Positions 1 through 6,668 of a stretch of 16,449 nucleotides of DNA are shown one piece after another; within the stretch, counting starts at the first letter, position 1, and every line of letters begins with the position of its first letter. The position numbers and the translations under genes are program-made. Under the pieces are notes generated by a model. That model made no database searches and was not told where the DNA came from. It saw nothing but the letters and a program-made list of their open reading frames with translations. This DNA comes from Neisseria shayeganii 871 (GTDB lineage: Bacteria; Pseudomonadota; Gammaproteobacteria; Burkholderiales; Neisseriaceae): the NCBI RefSeq assembly GCF_000226875.1, contig NZ_JH164926.1:871103-887551 (forward strand). The letters run 5' to 3'.

Positions 1-273
1 CAACATCTGACAGAACATCAGCTGCGGGACGGCATCATGCAAAAAGCACACCGTGGCCGACCGTTAAGCCGGGAACAAAAAGTCCGCAACGGCCGGCTGG
101 CGAAAGTGCGCTATGTGGTGGAACAAAGCTTCGGTACGTTGCACCGCAAATTCCGCTATGCCCGTGCAACCTATTTCGGGTTGACCAAAGTAAGGGCGCA
201 AAGTCATCTGAAAGCGATGTGTGTGAACCTGTTGAAAGCAGCCAACAGGCTCAGTGTGCCTGTCGCTGCCTAA
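1..273 (+). CDS. IS5-group transposase, C-terminal part (5' end outside window)
   Basis: The reading frame is open from base 1 to the TAA at 271-273 and encodes the C-terminal end of a DDE transposase of the IS5 group, the kind found in neisserial IS1106-like elements. The visible part contains the region around the last catalytic acidic residue (VRYVVEQSFGTLHRKFRYARA, where the E of VVEQ fits the DDE glutamate), followed by the usual basic tail with LKAMCVNLLKAAN. The internal ATG at 37 is not the real start, because the frame continues upstream with residues typical of the family. The IS right end follows at about 408, so this is the 3' end of a resident element. Whether the copy is intact cannot be judged from this window. 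Confidence 0.85.
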   Translation, partial: QHLTEHQLRDGIMQKAHRGRPLSREQKVRNGRLAKVRYVVEQSFGTLHRKFRYARATYFGLTKVRAQSHLKAMCVNLLKAANRLSVPVAA

Positions 274-280
274 AGGGCAG

Positions 281-307
281 CGGATTGCCTGAAAAACAGG
301 CAATCCG
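281..307 (+). terminator. Hairpin after the transposase gene
   Basis: A perfect 11-bp stem, CGGATTGCCTG / CAGGCAATCCG, encloses an AAAAA loop 8 bp after the transposase stop. There is no T-run behind it, so it may be a weak terminator or a read-through-blocking structure. Its placement inside the IS favours a role in the element. Confidence 0.45.
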
Positions 308-348
308 TAGAGGAGAACAGGGAAGTTTGGCTAAAAAGCGATGAAAAT

Positions 349-377
349 ATCCGAAACCATAGGCTACGGTTTCGGAT
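349..377. repeat. 10-bp inverted repeat near the IS right end
   Basis: ATCCGAAACC (349-358) and GGTTTCGGAT (368-377) form a perfect stem with a 9-nt loop, just inside the IS terminal repeat. It may be part of the transposase-binding end or an RNA hairpin. No further evidence is visible. Confidence 0.4.
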
Positions 378-409
378 GCTGGGTGAGACCGAATTTTGCA
401 AAGGTCTCA

Positions 410-1060
410 GGCCACATCTACAAGCTCCTCAGCAACCGCACCTACCTAGGCGAGTTGCGGCACAAGGACCAGTGGTACCAGGCTGAACACCCGCCGATCG
501 TCAGCCGCGAACTGTGAGACAGCGTCCACGCGATCCTGGAGACGAATGGCCGGGTGCGGGGCAACACGACGCGGGCCAAGGTTCCCTATCTGCTAAAGGG
601 CATCGTGTTCGGCAACGACGGTCGCGCACTGTCGCCGTGGCACACCACCAAGAAGAATGGCCGGCGCTACCGTTACTACGTACCCCAGCGCGACGCCAAG
701 GAACACGCGGGTGCATCGGGCCTGCCGCGACTGCCAGCCGCAGAACTCGAATCGGCGGTGCTCGATCAACTGCGCGCGATCCTGCGAGCCCCGAATCTGC
801 TCGGCGACATGCTGCCGCAGGCGATCAAGCTCGATCCGACCTTGGATGAAGCCAAGATCACTGTGGCCATGACCCGGCTCGACGCGATTTGGGATCAACT
901 GTTCCCGGCAGAGCAGACCCGGATCGTGAAGTTGCTGGTGGAGAAAGTCATCGTGTCACCCAACGACCTCGAAGTGCGACTGCGGGCCAACGGCATCGAA
1001 CGCCTGGTGCTGGAACTGCGCCCCGAGCCGGTCGAGCAACAAGAGGAGGCGCTGGCATGA
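410..1060 (+). pseudogene. Large serine recombinase remnant (5' truncated by the IS, internal stop)
   Basis: The frame starting at 410 reads GHIYKLLSNRTYLGELRHK, the signature of the recombinase domain of large serine recombinases (phage integrase/transposon resolvase type). A region resembling the zinc ribbon (LLKGIVFGNDGRALSPWHTTK, then a tyrosine-rich RRYRYYVPQRD) and a helical C-terminus follow. The N-terminal catalytic domain with the nucleophilic serine is absent, because the IS boundary at 408 lies directly upstream. A TGA at 515-517 interrupts the frame where relatives usually carry tryptophan (SREL-W-DSVHAIL). The family excises and integrates mobile elements. This copy cannot be active, although an ATG at 554 would allow a useless C-terminal fragment. 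The stop overlaps the next gene's ATG by 4 bp (ATGA), so the two were an operon. Confidence 0.85.
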
Positions 1061-1487
1061 GCGACATCCGCATCCAGAAGACCGGCGAGCCTGAATCCTG
1101 CAGACCAGCGACGGCAGGCTGACCCTGTCGGTGCCGATCCAGATCAAGCGCCGCAGCGGCCGCAAGCTGGTCACTCTCCCGAACGGTGAGACTGCACCGG
1201 TCAGACCGTGGGATGTGGTACCGACATCCATCCAACTGGCGCTGGCCAGGGGCCACCGCTGGCTGGCCATGCTGGAATCAGGAGAGGCGAAGTCATTGAA
1301 GGAGATCGCCACGCGGGAAGGAATCGACAACAGCTACGTCAGCCGGATGGTCAACCTGACCACGCTGGCACCCGACATTGTGGCCGCCATCCTGGACGAC
1401 GCCTTGCCGAACCACATCACGCTGTTTGATTTGGCGGTTGATCCGCCAGCGCTGTGGGATGAGCAGCGAGCACGGGTCGGGCTTTGA
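1057..1487 (+). pseudogene. Small helix-turn-helix protein, frameshifted
   Basis: The gene starts with the ATG overlapping the recombinase stop and reads MSDIRIQKTGEPES. It then runs into a TGA at 1120-1122. The neighbouring frame, starting at 1098, continues seamlessly with LQTSDGRLTLSVPIQIKRRSGRK to the stop at 1485-1487. One missing C in the run at 1096-1098 explains the break. The second half contains a plausible DNA-binding helix-turn-helix (SLKEIATREGIDNSYVSRMVNLT) and an acidic tail (ILDDALPNHITLFDLAVDP). Proteins of this kind often follow serine recombinase genes in mobile islands, but their function is not known to me. An internal start such as the GTG/ATG codons near 1131 could still express the HTH part. 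A sequencing error is the alternative to true decay. Confidence 0.7.
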
Positions 1488-1493
1488 CTGGTT

Positions 1494-2408
1494 TCACCCT
1501 GCCACTGACAACCAGGGTCCGCCAGCCGGCCAGTGTTGCGGGTAGTCAGCATCAGCGTTCGCCGCAGCGATGACTGGAAGCAGGAAATCTCGAAGCGACA
1601 CCACGATGTCCTCCAGGCGCAGCGCTTCGAGTCTGTTCTTTCCCAGAAACGCCTGCCACTGCGTCTGCTTTTTCGCATCTTGCGCAAAACCATCCGTCAG
1701 GCCAAAGGGGATGTCCGGAGGCAACGTCGTTTTGCGTCGATCGAAGGTTGCCCGAATCGCGCGTCGCAGGGTGTCGCCGTCAAATTCGGTGTACCGCGAC
1801 AAGATCCAAAGGTCGAAGTAATCCTTCATCCGGCTGTTGGCGATACCCAGCGAGGCCAAGGCCTCCAGCTTCTCTGCCACCACGGTGTAGCGCGGATAGA
1901 CGCGCAGTTTCGGCGCCGAGAACTCCGATAGCATCACGGGGTACTGGACATCTTCCGGCCCTGGTGTGACGGCATCGCCGAAACCGATGTCGACCTGAAT
2001 CGGGCAGCGCGCTCCATCGATCAGTCCGAGCAAGGTGACGCGCACGCCGGCGTAGTTGGCTTCCTTGCGGATCTCCGCCGCTTGAACGGTGTCCGGTCGA
2101 AACGTAACACCGTCGTCAGTCTCCATCGCGCAGACGTCCTTGAAAACGGCCTCCAGGTGTGGCAACTCGGCCGAACCAAAACCCAGAAAGTCCGCATCCC
2201 GCGTCGGCCGGTGCGGGATGTCGAACCACAAGTCGAACAGCAGCGCGCCTTTCAGTAGAAACTGGTCAGCATGGGGCGAAACGCTGAGTCGGTACAGCAG
2301 CCGCTCAAGGGCGTAGCGGGTCAAGACCAGATTGAAGTCTTGTCGGGTCTCGCGGGCGCGGGTAAGCAGGCGGGCCCGCACCGAAGCGGCCGTGTTGCGC
2401 TGGTTCAT
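1494..2408 (-). CDS. AbiEii/AbiGii-type nucleotidyltransferase toxin
   Basis: This 304-residue protein has the layout of AbiEii toxins, the nucleotidyltransferase half of the AbiE abortive-infection/type IV toxin-antitoxin systems. The core motif is LLKGALLFDLWFDIPHRPTRDADF at residues 51-74, with Gly54 and the metal-binding pair Asp71-x-Asp73. A second acidic motif, IQVDIGFGD, spans 137-145. YTVVAEKLEALASLG (174-188) with Lys180 and RMKDYFDLW (193-201) complete the family pattern, so the catalytic residues look intact. The ATG at 2408 overlaps the antitoxin stop by 4 bp, the usual sign of coupling, and I prefer it to the upstream in-frame Met at 2453. AbiEii proteins are thought to modify an RNA target with nucleotides and to be bacteriostatic without the antitoxin. 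The gene ends 6 bp from the converging HTH pseudogene. Confidence 0.9.
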   Translation of the reverse strand: MNQRNTAASVRARLLTRARETRQDFNLVLTRYALERLLYRLSVSPHADQFLLKGALLFDLWFDIPHRPTRDADFLGFGSAELPHLEAVFKDVCAMETDDGVTFRPDTVQAAEIRKEANYAGVRVTLLGLIDGARCPIQVDIGFGDAVTPGPEDVQYPVMLSEFSAPKLRVYPRYTVVAEKLEALASLGIANSRMKDYFDLWILSRYTEFDGDTLRRAIRATFDRRKTTLPPDIPFGLTDGFAQDAKKQTQWQAFLGKNRLEALRLEDIVVSLRDFLLPVIAAANADADYPQHWPAGGPWLSVAG

Positions 2409-3004
2409 GACAGGCTTTCCATGTAGGGACGCATCACATTGGCCACTCGGCACAGCGATGCATAGCGCCAGAGTTCGTCCATACTCACGCGCTTGGCTCG
2501 CCAGGCTTCCTGCAGGGCTTCCATCGCGACATCGAGGCCGATCTTGTTGCGGAACTTGAAGCAGTCGGCCACGGTGCGGGCGACGTTGGTCACGCGCACG
2601 GTCACGCCATCGATCTGGTGCTCTTCAATCCCATCGGTCAGCGCGGCACCTGAGAAGCGCACGATGCGCAGCGGGGGATAATCCATCTTCGGTGCACGCG
2701 CCTTGTTGGGAATCGCCAGCCAGACCTCGAACGGCGATTGCGTGGTGAGGTCGTGCACCCGCAGTGCTGACAGCAGGCAGACGATGGCTTGCGGGTGTTT
2801 GCGGGCCACCTCGGCCAGCGTGCCATGCTCGGATACGCTGCGATCGGGACGGGCGTACAGACCGCGACCCACGCGGACGAGCAGGCCCTGCCGAACCAGC
2901 CGCGTGAGTGCGACACTGGGCAGACCCAGCGCATCGAGATCGCGCGGGCGTATCAGGCCGCGCTGGGCGGCGAGATCCAGAATGGTCTGGTGCGAAGTTT
3001 CCAT
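2405..3004 (-). CDS. AbiEi-type antitoxin and autorepressor
   Basis: A 199-residue protein (from the ATG at 3004) with an N-terminal winged helix region (TILDLAAQRGLIRPRDLDAL, then LTRLVRQGLLVRVGRGLYARP) and a C-terminal AbiEi-type domain (PFEVWLAIP, RIVRFSGAALTDGIE, VRVTNVARTVADCFKFRNKIG). AbiEi proteins neutralise the AbiEii toxin and repress their own promoter by binding inverted repeats. Such a repeat lies at 3026-3051, directly upstream. The start is uncertain. The ATG at 3022 (MQHHGGMETS) and a TTG at 3040 are also in frame, and none has a good ribosome binding site. I chose 3004 because the family usually begins about ten residues before the first helix. The operon reads leftward, and the stop overlaps the toxin start. 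Confidence 0.88.
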   Translation of the reverse strand: METSHQTILDLAAQRGLIRPRDLDALGLPSVALTRLVRQGLLVRVGRGLYARPDRSVSEHGTLAEVARKHPQAIVCLLSALRVHDLTTQSPFEVWLAIPNKARAPKMDYPPLRIVRFSGAALTDGIEEHQIDGVTVRVTNVARTVADCFKFRNKIGLDVAMEALQEAWRAKRVSMDELWRYASLCRVANVMRPYMESLS

Positions 3005-3025
3005 GCCACCATGATGTTGCATTAC

Positions 3026-3051
3026 GTCGGTAGTTGTCAATATATACCGAC
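3026..3051 (-). promoter_or_regulatory. Candidate AbiEi operator palindrome with -10-like TATATA
   Basis: GTCGGTA (3026-3032) and TACCGAC (3045-3051) are perfect inverted 7-mers spaced by 12 bp, immediately upstream of the antitoxin start. The spacer is AT-rich and contains TATATA/TATATT on the minus strand, which could serve as the -10 box. I see no convincing -35 hexamer. AbiEi autorepression through inverted repeats is established for the family. Its operation here is inferred from position. Confidence 0.55.
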
Positions 3052-3315
3052 AAAACGCAACTACGGGGTTTCCTTTGCTCCCCGATACTGCAATCCAACC
3101 GCTTGATTCGTCCGCGCGTAACTATTTGATCTGTATAGCACTGACTTATGGCCTTTGCGGACTTCGGGCCGGTTTCAGAGGGCGAGGTCAGAGCGAGGAA
3201 TGGCCTGGAGAGAGTGGAATGTGGCCTGAAACGGGCCGATAGGGTGAGCGGCGAAGTCCGCAGGCTTCCGCAGGAATCCCCGCGAACACGCGGGAACCGG
3301 CGCGATCGGGCAAGA
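3052..3315. other. Non-coding junction between the island and ssrA
   Basis: About 260 bp without a credible gene. It contains a long imperfect inverted repeat: TGCGGACTTC at 3156-3165 pairs with GAAGTCCGCA at 3253-3262, and CTGAAAC at 3226-3232 pairs with GTTTCAG at 3172-3178. A small GC hairpin, CCCGCG/CGCGGG, lies at 3279-3294. No DUS is present. An attachment site or element end may lie here, but no duplicated sequence was found to define it. Confidence 0.45.
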
Positions 3316-3344
3316 AAAAACCCCAACCGAGAACGGTTGGGGTT
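3316..3344 (-). terminator. ssrA: Intrinsic terminator of ssrA
   Basis: The stem CCCCAACCG/CGGTTGGGG with a 4-nt loop (TTCT on the minus strand) is followed on the minus strand by a run of six T (3315-3320 on the plus strand read as A). It starts about 8 nt beyond the tmRNA CCA end, which is the right place for the ssrA terminator. Confidence 0.85.
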
Positions 3345-3351
3345 TCATTAT

Positions 3352-3713
3352 TGGTGGAGGCGGGGGGAATTGAACCCCCGTCCGAAAGTCCTCTACAAAG
3401 CGTTCTACATACTTAGTCTTGCCTACTTAACATCTCGCCCCCATTCCGCCGACAGACAGGCTGTTTGGGAGCCAGTTACCTTAAATCTTATTTCCTGCCA
3501 AGTAACCCGACAGAAAACCAGTCAATGTAAGATGACGTTGCGGTAGCTTGCGCTACACAGCCCATTGACCAACTGCTGCAACGGCAGGCCTTAGGCGGCC
3601 AGTGCGTAAGTTTCGTCGTTTGCGACTATTTTGATTCAGTGTTTTACGGGAATCTGAGACCCCGGTATGCCCGCATCTGCTTCGCAACCCTCGTCGAAAC
3701 CAAGATCGCCCCC
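3352..3713 (-). ncRNA. ssrA: Transfer-messenger RNA (tmRNA)
   Basis: Read on the minus strand, the gene begins GGGGGCGATCTTGGTTTCGAC (from 3713) and ends with the tRNA-like T-arm GGGGGTTCAATTCCCCCC and an encoded CCACCA (to 3352). This gives a 362-nt one-piece tmRNA. The resume codon and tag are at 3623-3591, coding ANDETYALAA followed by TAA, the Neisseriaceae type of degradation tag. tmRNA with SmpB releases ribosomes stalled on broken mRNAs and marks the product for proteolysis. Its 3' end is a well-known integration target for mobile elements, and the accessory island lies just beyond its terminator. Confidence 0.97.
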
Positions 3714-3728
3714 AGATAGGAAAGCGCG

Positions 3729-3734
3729 ATTATA
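3729..3734 (-). promoter_or_regulatory. ssrA: -10 box of the ssrA promoter
   Basis: A perfect TATAAT on the minus strand lies 15 bp upstream of the mature tmRNA 5' end, consistent with a short precursor leader trimmed by RNase P. The -35 region would fall at 3751-3757 and is poor (it overlaps the DUS at 3752-3763), so only the -10 is firmly visible. Confidence 0.65.
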
Positions 3735-3751
3735 CGCGTCTTTCCCCCCAA

Positions 3752-3763
3752 AGGCTACCTGAA
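3752..3763 (+). repeat. DNA uptake sequence (Eikenella dialect)
   Basis: A perfect AGGCTACCTGAA lies in the divergent region between ssrA and the spermidine-synthase-like gene. It is the leftmost DUS in the window and marks where core-like DNA begins. It also overlaps the expected -35 region of ssrA. Confidence 0.9.
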
Positions 3764-3794
3764 AGCCGCCTCAAGCGCCGCCCGGCCCCGCCTG

Positions 3795-3803
3795 TGCTAA
3801 AAT
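3795..3803 (+). promoter_or_regulatory. Candidate extended -10 promoter for the spermidine-synthase-like gene
   Basis: TGCTAAAAT matches an extended -10 (TG-N-TAtAAT), 28 bp before the ATG at 3832. No -35 match is seen at the usual distance, which extended -10 promoters can tolerate. Inferred from sequence only. Confidence 0.4.
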
Positions 3804-3831
3804 CACGCCACTTTTTCCACGGCTGCCGATT

Positions 3832-4614
3832 ATGTCCCGACACCCCTACCGCCGTCTGCGTCCGGCCCGCTTTGCCCTGCCCGAAGTGGGCATTTCGGAA
3901 AGCGGCAACATCCGCTCCCTGCATTTGGGCAGCGACACCATCCAAAGCTCGATGAATCTGGATGCGCCCGCCGAACTGGTGCTCTCTTACAGCCGCGCCA
4001 TGATGGCGTGGCTGCTGTTTGCCGACACCCCGGCGCACATCACCCAAATCGGCTTGGGCGGCGGTTCTTTCGCCCGCTGGATCGACGCCTATCTGCCCGA
4101 TACCCGCCAAACCGCAGTGGAAATCAACCCGCAAGTGATCAACGTCGCGCGCAGCCTGTTCGAGCTGCCGTTTGAAGGGCCCCAATTCGACATCGTGGAA
4201 GCCGACGGCGCCGAGTACGTCAAAATCCTGCGCGGCAGCACCGACGTACTGCTGGTGGACGGCTTCGACGGCGAACAGATCATCGACGCGCTAGTGGGCG
4301 AACCCTTTTTTGCCGACTGCCGCACCGCCCTGAGCGAACACGGTGTGTTTGTTACCAACTGGTGGCAGGGCGACAAACGCTACCCCGTCTTTCTGGAGCG
4401 CCTGTGCCGCGTGTTCGACGGACGGGTATTGTGCGTGCCGGCCGAAACGCACGGCAACGTGGCCGTATTGGCCTTCCAACACCTGCCGCTGCAATCGCGC
4501 GATGCGCTGAAAAAACGCGCCGGCAAACTGGCCGAACGTTACGGCTTGGATTTTCCCGCCATGCTCAAAGCCGCCGCCACCGCCCCCGGCAGCGATTGGC
4601 AATGGTGCCGCTAA
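3832..4614 (+). CDS. Spermidine-synthase-like protein (SAM-dependent fold)
   Basis: A 260-residue protein with the Rossmann-type core of the polyamine aminopropyltransferase/spermidine synthase family. The nucleotide-binding loop is QIGLGGGSFARW at 72-83, the acidic residue ending strand 2 is in TAVEINPQVI (Glu97), the third motif is VEADGAEYV (122-130), and LLVDGFDGEQI (140-150) sits where the enzyme family has its catalytic acidic loop. That loop differs from the D-S-x-D-P type of true spermidine synthases, so the aminopropyl acceptor, or even the reaction, is uncertain. It is also slightly short for the family. The protein looks cytoplasmic, with no signal or membrane segment. The start has only a weak ribosome binding site but agrees with the extent of the homologous region. 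The next gene begins 43 bp downstream with a DUS in between. Confidence 0.8.
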   Translation: MSRHPYRRLRPARFALPEVGISESGNIRSLHLGSDTIQSSMNLDAPAELVLSYSRAMMAWLLFADTPAHITQIGLGGGSFARWIDAYLPDTRQTAVEINPQVINVARSLFELPFEGPQFDIVEADGAEYVKILRGSTDVLLVDGFDGEQIIDALVGEPFFADCRTALSEHGVFVTNWWQGDKRYPVFLERLCRVFDGRVLCVPAETHGNVAVLAFQHLPLQSRDALKKRAGKLAERYGLDFPAMLKAAATAPGSDWQWCR

Positions 4615-4629
4615 ACAACCGACCGATTC

Positions 4630-4641
4630 AGGCTACCTGAA
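4630..4641 (+). repeat. DNA uptake sequence
   Basis: A perfect AGGCTACCTGAA in the short gap between the spermidine-synthase-like and tyrosine recombinase genes. It is unpaired, so it is unlikely to act as a terminator. Confidence 0.9.
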
Positions 4642-4657
4642 ACCCTGTTCCGATACC

Positions 4658-5701
4658 ATGCCCGCAAACCCGATGCCCCAGCCGCCCCTCAACCCCACGC
4701 CCGCGCACCACGGCCTGCCCGATGAAGACATCCAGGCCGTGATGCAGTGGCTGTACGCCCGCGGCCGCCGCTCCCCGCACACCTTCGCCGCCTACAAACG
4801 CGAAGCCGAAAAACTGCTCAACTGGGCCGCCGGCGAAGGCAAAACCCTGCGCGACCTCAGCATCCAAGACATCGGCCGCTACCTGCACCACCTCGAACAC
4901 AACAAAGCCGCCAAGCCCAGCACCGTCATGTACAGCCGGCGCGTGCTCAACCAGATGTACCAATACCTGTGCGACTTGGGCTATCTCGCCCGCAATGCGG
5001 TCAAACTCACCCCCCTGCCCGCCGTGCCGCAGGAAGAAGTGCCCACCAAATTCCTCGATTTAGACGCTTGGATCTGGCTGTGGAAATGGCTGACCGCCCG
5101 CCCCGCCGCCAACCGCCAGCAAAACGCCGTCAAAGTGCGCGACCGCTGGCTGTTCGCCCTCGTCTATCACACCGGCATGCGCCGCGAAGAAGTGGCCAAA
5201 GCCTCCATGAGCGACCTGCAATACCGCAACGGCCGCTGGACGCTGCGCGTGCTGGGCAAACGCAACAAAGTGCGCCACGTCAGCATCCACAGCGTCTTGC
5301 TGCAGGAACTCAAACAATACCGCACCGCGCTGGGGCTACCTGAACTGCCCGACAGCCAAGAAAACTTCGGCCTGATCATCCCCTTAAAAGGCGACAAAAC
5401 CCGCCGCCTCACCCCCCGCGCCATCGGCCTGATGGTGCACGAGTGCCGCGAAGCCGCCCTCGCCGACTGCGACGACGACCCCATCCGCATCCAACTCATC
5501 AATATGAGCACCCACTGGCTGCGCCACACCAACACCACCCACCGCTACATGGCCGGCGCCTCCACCGAAACCATCCAAGACGAACAAGGCCACGCCGACC
5601 CCAAAACCACCCGCATCTACCTGAAAACCCTGCCCGGCCAGCGCCAGCAAGACGCCGAAAAACTGGCCGAGCTGCACGCCAATGCCGTGAAAGACAGCTA
5701 A
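4658..5701 (+). CDS. Tyrosine recombinase (XerC/D-like integrase family)
   Basis: A 347-residue site-specific recombinase. The N-terminal core-binding domain (about 22-115) carries the family pattern (SPHTFAAYKREAEKLLNW, then STVMYSRRVLNQMYQYL). The catalytic domain shows all expected residues: Arg175 in TGMRREEV, Lys201 in VLGKRNKVRHV, His286 and Arg289 in HWLRHT, His312 in QGHADPKTT, and the nucleophile Tyr321 in RIYLKT. The protein is longer than XerC or XerD (about 300 residues), with an extra stretch around 135-160. It could be a resident Xer-type resolvase or an old phage integrase. It lies among core-like genes with one near-DUS inside it (5333-5344), which argues against recent acquisition. 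No ribosome binding site is obvious at 4658, and a start at 4673 is possible. Confidence 0.88.
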   Translation: MPANPMPQPPLNPTPAHHGLPDEDIQAVMQWLYARGRRSPHTFAAYKREAEKLLNWAAGEGKTLRDLSIQDIGRYLHHLEHNKAAKPSTVMYSRRVLNQMYQYLCDLGYLARNAVKLTPLPAVPQEEVPTKFLDLDAWIWLWKWLTARPAANRQQNAVKVRDRWLFALVYHTGMRREEVAKASMSDLQYRNGRWTLRVLGKRNKVRHVSIHSVLLQELKQYRTALGLPELPDSQENFGLIIPLKGDKTRRLTPRAIGLMVHECREAALADCDDDPIRIQLINMSTHWLRHTNTTHRYMAGASTETIQDEQGHADPKTTRIYLKTLPGQRQQDAEKLAELHANAVKDS

Positions 5702-5715
5702 GCGCCTATGGCAGA

Positions 5716-5755
5716 TTTTCAGGTAGCCTGCACCGTCCTGCAGGCTACCTGAAAA
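5716..5755 (+). terminator. Inverted DUS pair after the tyrosine recombinase gene
   Basis: A reverse DUS (5718-5729) and a forward DUS (5742-5753) form a perfect 15-bp stem, 5716-5730 with 5741-5755, around a 10-nt loop. The outer ends are TTTT and AAAA, so a plus-strand transcript would not end in a U-run. Termination is plausible but not proven. Confidence 0.6.
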
Positions 5756-5849
5756 GCATGGTGCGGAATATTCACGCCCCGCCGTTATCCAACTGGCAGC
5801 GCCGTATTTTCGGCCAAGCCCGGCTCCATCCCGCCCCAGGAAAAAATAC

Positions 5850-5878
5850 TTGCCAGCTATCCGGACTTACCGTATTTT
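5850..5878 (+). promoter_or_regulatory. Candidate sigma70 promoter for the Sel1-repeat lipoprotein
   Basis: TTGCCA (5850-5855) and TATTTT (5873-5878) are spaced by 17 bp and lie about 80 bp upstream of the start at 5957. The gene would thus be transcribed separately from the recombinase, behind the DUS hairpin. Confidence 0.5.
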
Positions 5879-5956
5879 CGCCTTGCCGGCGCAGCTTTAT
5901 GTTACAAAACCGCTGCGCCCAAAGGCCCGAACCCACTGATGAGCCGAAGAGAAAAC

Positions 5957-6640
5957 ATGAGCACTCTCCCCAGAAAAACCGCCCTTGTCCTCACCGCCCT
6001 CATGCTCTTGGGCGGATGTGCCGCCGTTTCCGGCACCCGCCCGAGCGATGCCGCCAGCCGAAATGCCGGCCAATACCGCAGCACGCCGCAAGACGAAGCG
6101 GCTTTCCGCCGCGCCGATTCGCTGTTCGGGCAGGGCCGCTACCGCGATGCGCTGGCGCTCTACCAAACGCTGGCGCAAAAAGGCAACCCCGATGCCATGT
6201 ACAATACCGGCATCGTTTACCGCCGCTTAGGGCGGGACGGAGAGGCCATCAAATGGTTGGAGCAAGCCGTGGACGCCGGCGATCACGACGCCCATTGCGT
6301 GCTCGGCAACATCCAAGACAAAATCAGCAATTACCGCACCGCCCGCCGCCATTACGAACAAGCCGCCAATGCCGGCCTGGCCTGCGGTCAAACCGCTCTC
6401 TCGTCCTACTACATCGACGGCTTGGACGTGCGCCGCGATTTCCGCAAATCCTTCGACCTGGCCTCAAGCGCCGCCCGGCAAAACGACGCCCACGGCCAAT
6501 ACCTGCTGGCCCTGCATTATCTGAACAGCTGGTCGGTGGCCTACAACCCCAACCAAGCCGCCAACCTGTTGCGCCAGGCCGCCGCCCAAGGCCACCAAAA
6601 AGCACGCGAAATGCTGAATAACGGTTTGAGAAGCCGGTAA
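5957..6640 (+). CDS. Sel1/TPR-like repeat lipoprotein
   Basis: A 227-residue protein from the ATG at 5957, with a purine-rich GAAGAG just ahead. The alternative ATG at 5939 has no ribosome binding site. It begins with a lipoprotein signal (RKTALVLTALMLLGGC) whose lipobox Cys is residue 21, so it is probably anchored in a membrane facing the periplasm. The mature part consists of Sel1-type helical repeats, visible as the recurring A-x-x-x-Y/L...G-x-x-x-A pattern (ADSLFGQGRYRDALALYQTLA, YNTGIVYRRLGRDGEAIKWLEQAVDAG, ALHYLNSW...AANLLRQAAAQGH). Such repeats serve as protein-binding scaffolds. The partner is unknown. A second small lipoprotein gene follows after about 28 bp, suggesting co-transcription. 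Confidence 0.8.
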   Translation: MSTLPRKTALVLTALMLLGGCAAVSGTRPSDAASRNAGQYRSTPQDEAAFRRADSLFGQGRYRDALALYQTLAQKGNPDAMYNTGIVYRRLGRDGEAIKWLEQAVDAGDHDAHCVLGNIQDKISNYRTARRHYEQAANAGLACGQTALSSYYIDGLDVRRDFRKSFDLASSAARQNDAHGQYLLALHYLNSWSVAYNPNQAANLLRQAAAQGHQKAREMLNNGLRSR

Positions 6641-6668
6641 CTGCCCATTCCCACAGGAGCTGATGAAA

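Larger units (their letters stand above)
1..408 (+). mobile_element. Right end of an IS5/IS1106-like insertion sequence
   Basis: Beyond the transposase stop there are 135 bp of non-coding IS sequence ending in TTTTGCAAAGGTCTC (394-408). That matches the GAGACCTTTGCAAAA-type terminal inverted repeat known from neisserial IS5-group elements. The coding frame of the serine recombinase remnant starts abruptly right after it, at about 410, which places the boundary. The left end lies outside the window, so the target duplication cannot be checked. Confidence 0.75.

Noticed and set aside
2625..3326. Long minus-strand frame overlapping the antitoxin gene
   Set aside because: It is a shadow in another frame of the AbiEi gene and runs through the ssrA-side non-coding region. 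The AbiEi frame has clear family motifs and the ATGA overlap with the toxin.
3148..3546. Open frame on the plus strand reading WWRRGELNPRPK
   Set aside because: It is the antisense translation of the tmRNA T-arm and body. The motif is a well-known artefact of translating such RNA genes, and the frame runs through the ssrA terminator.
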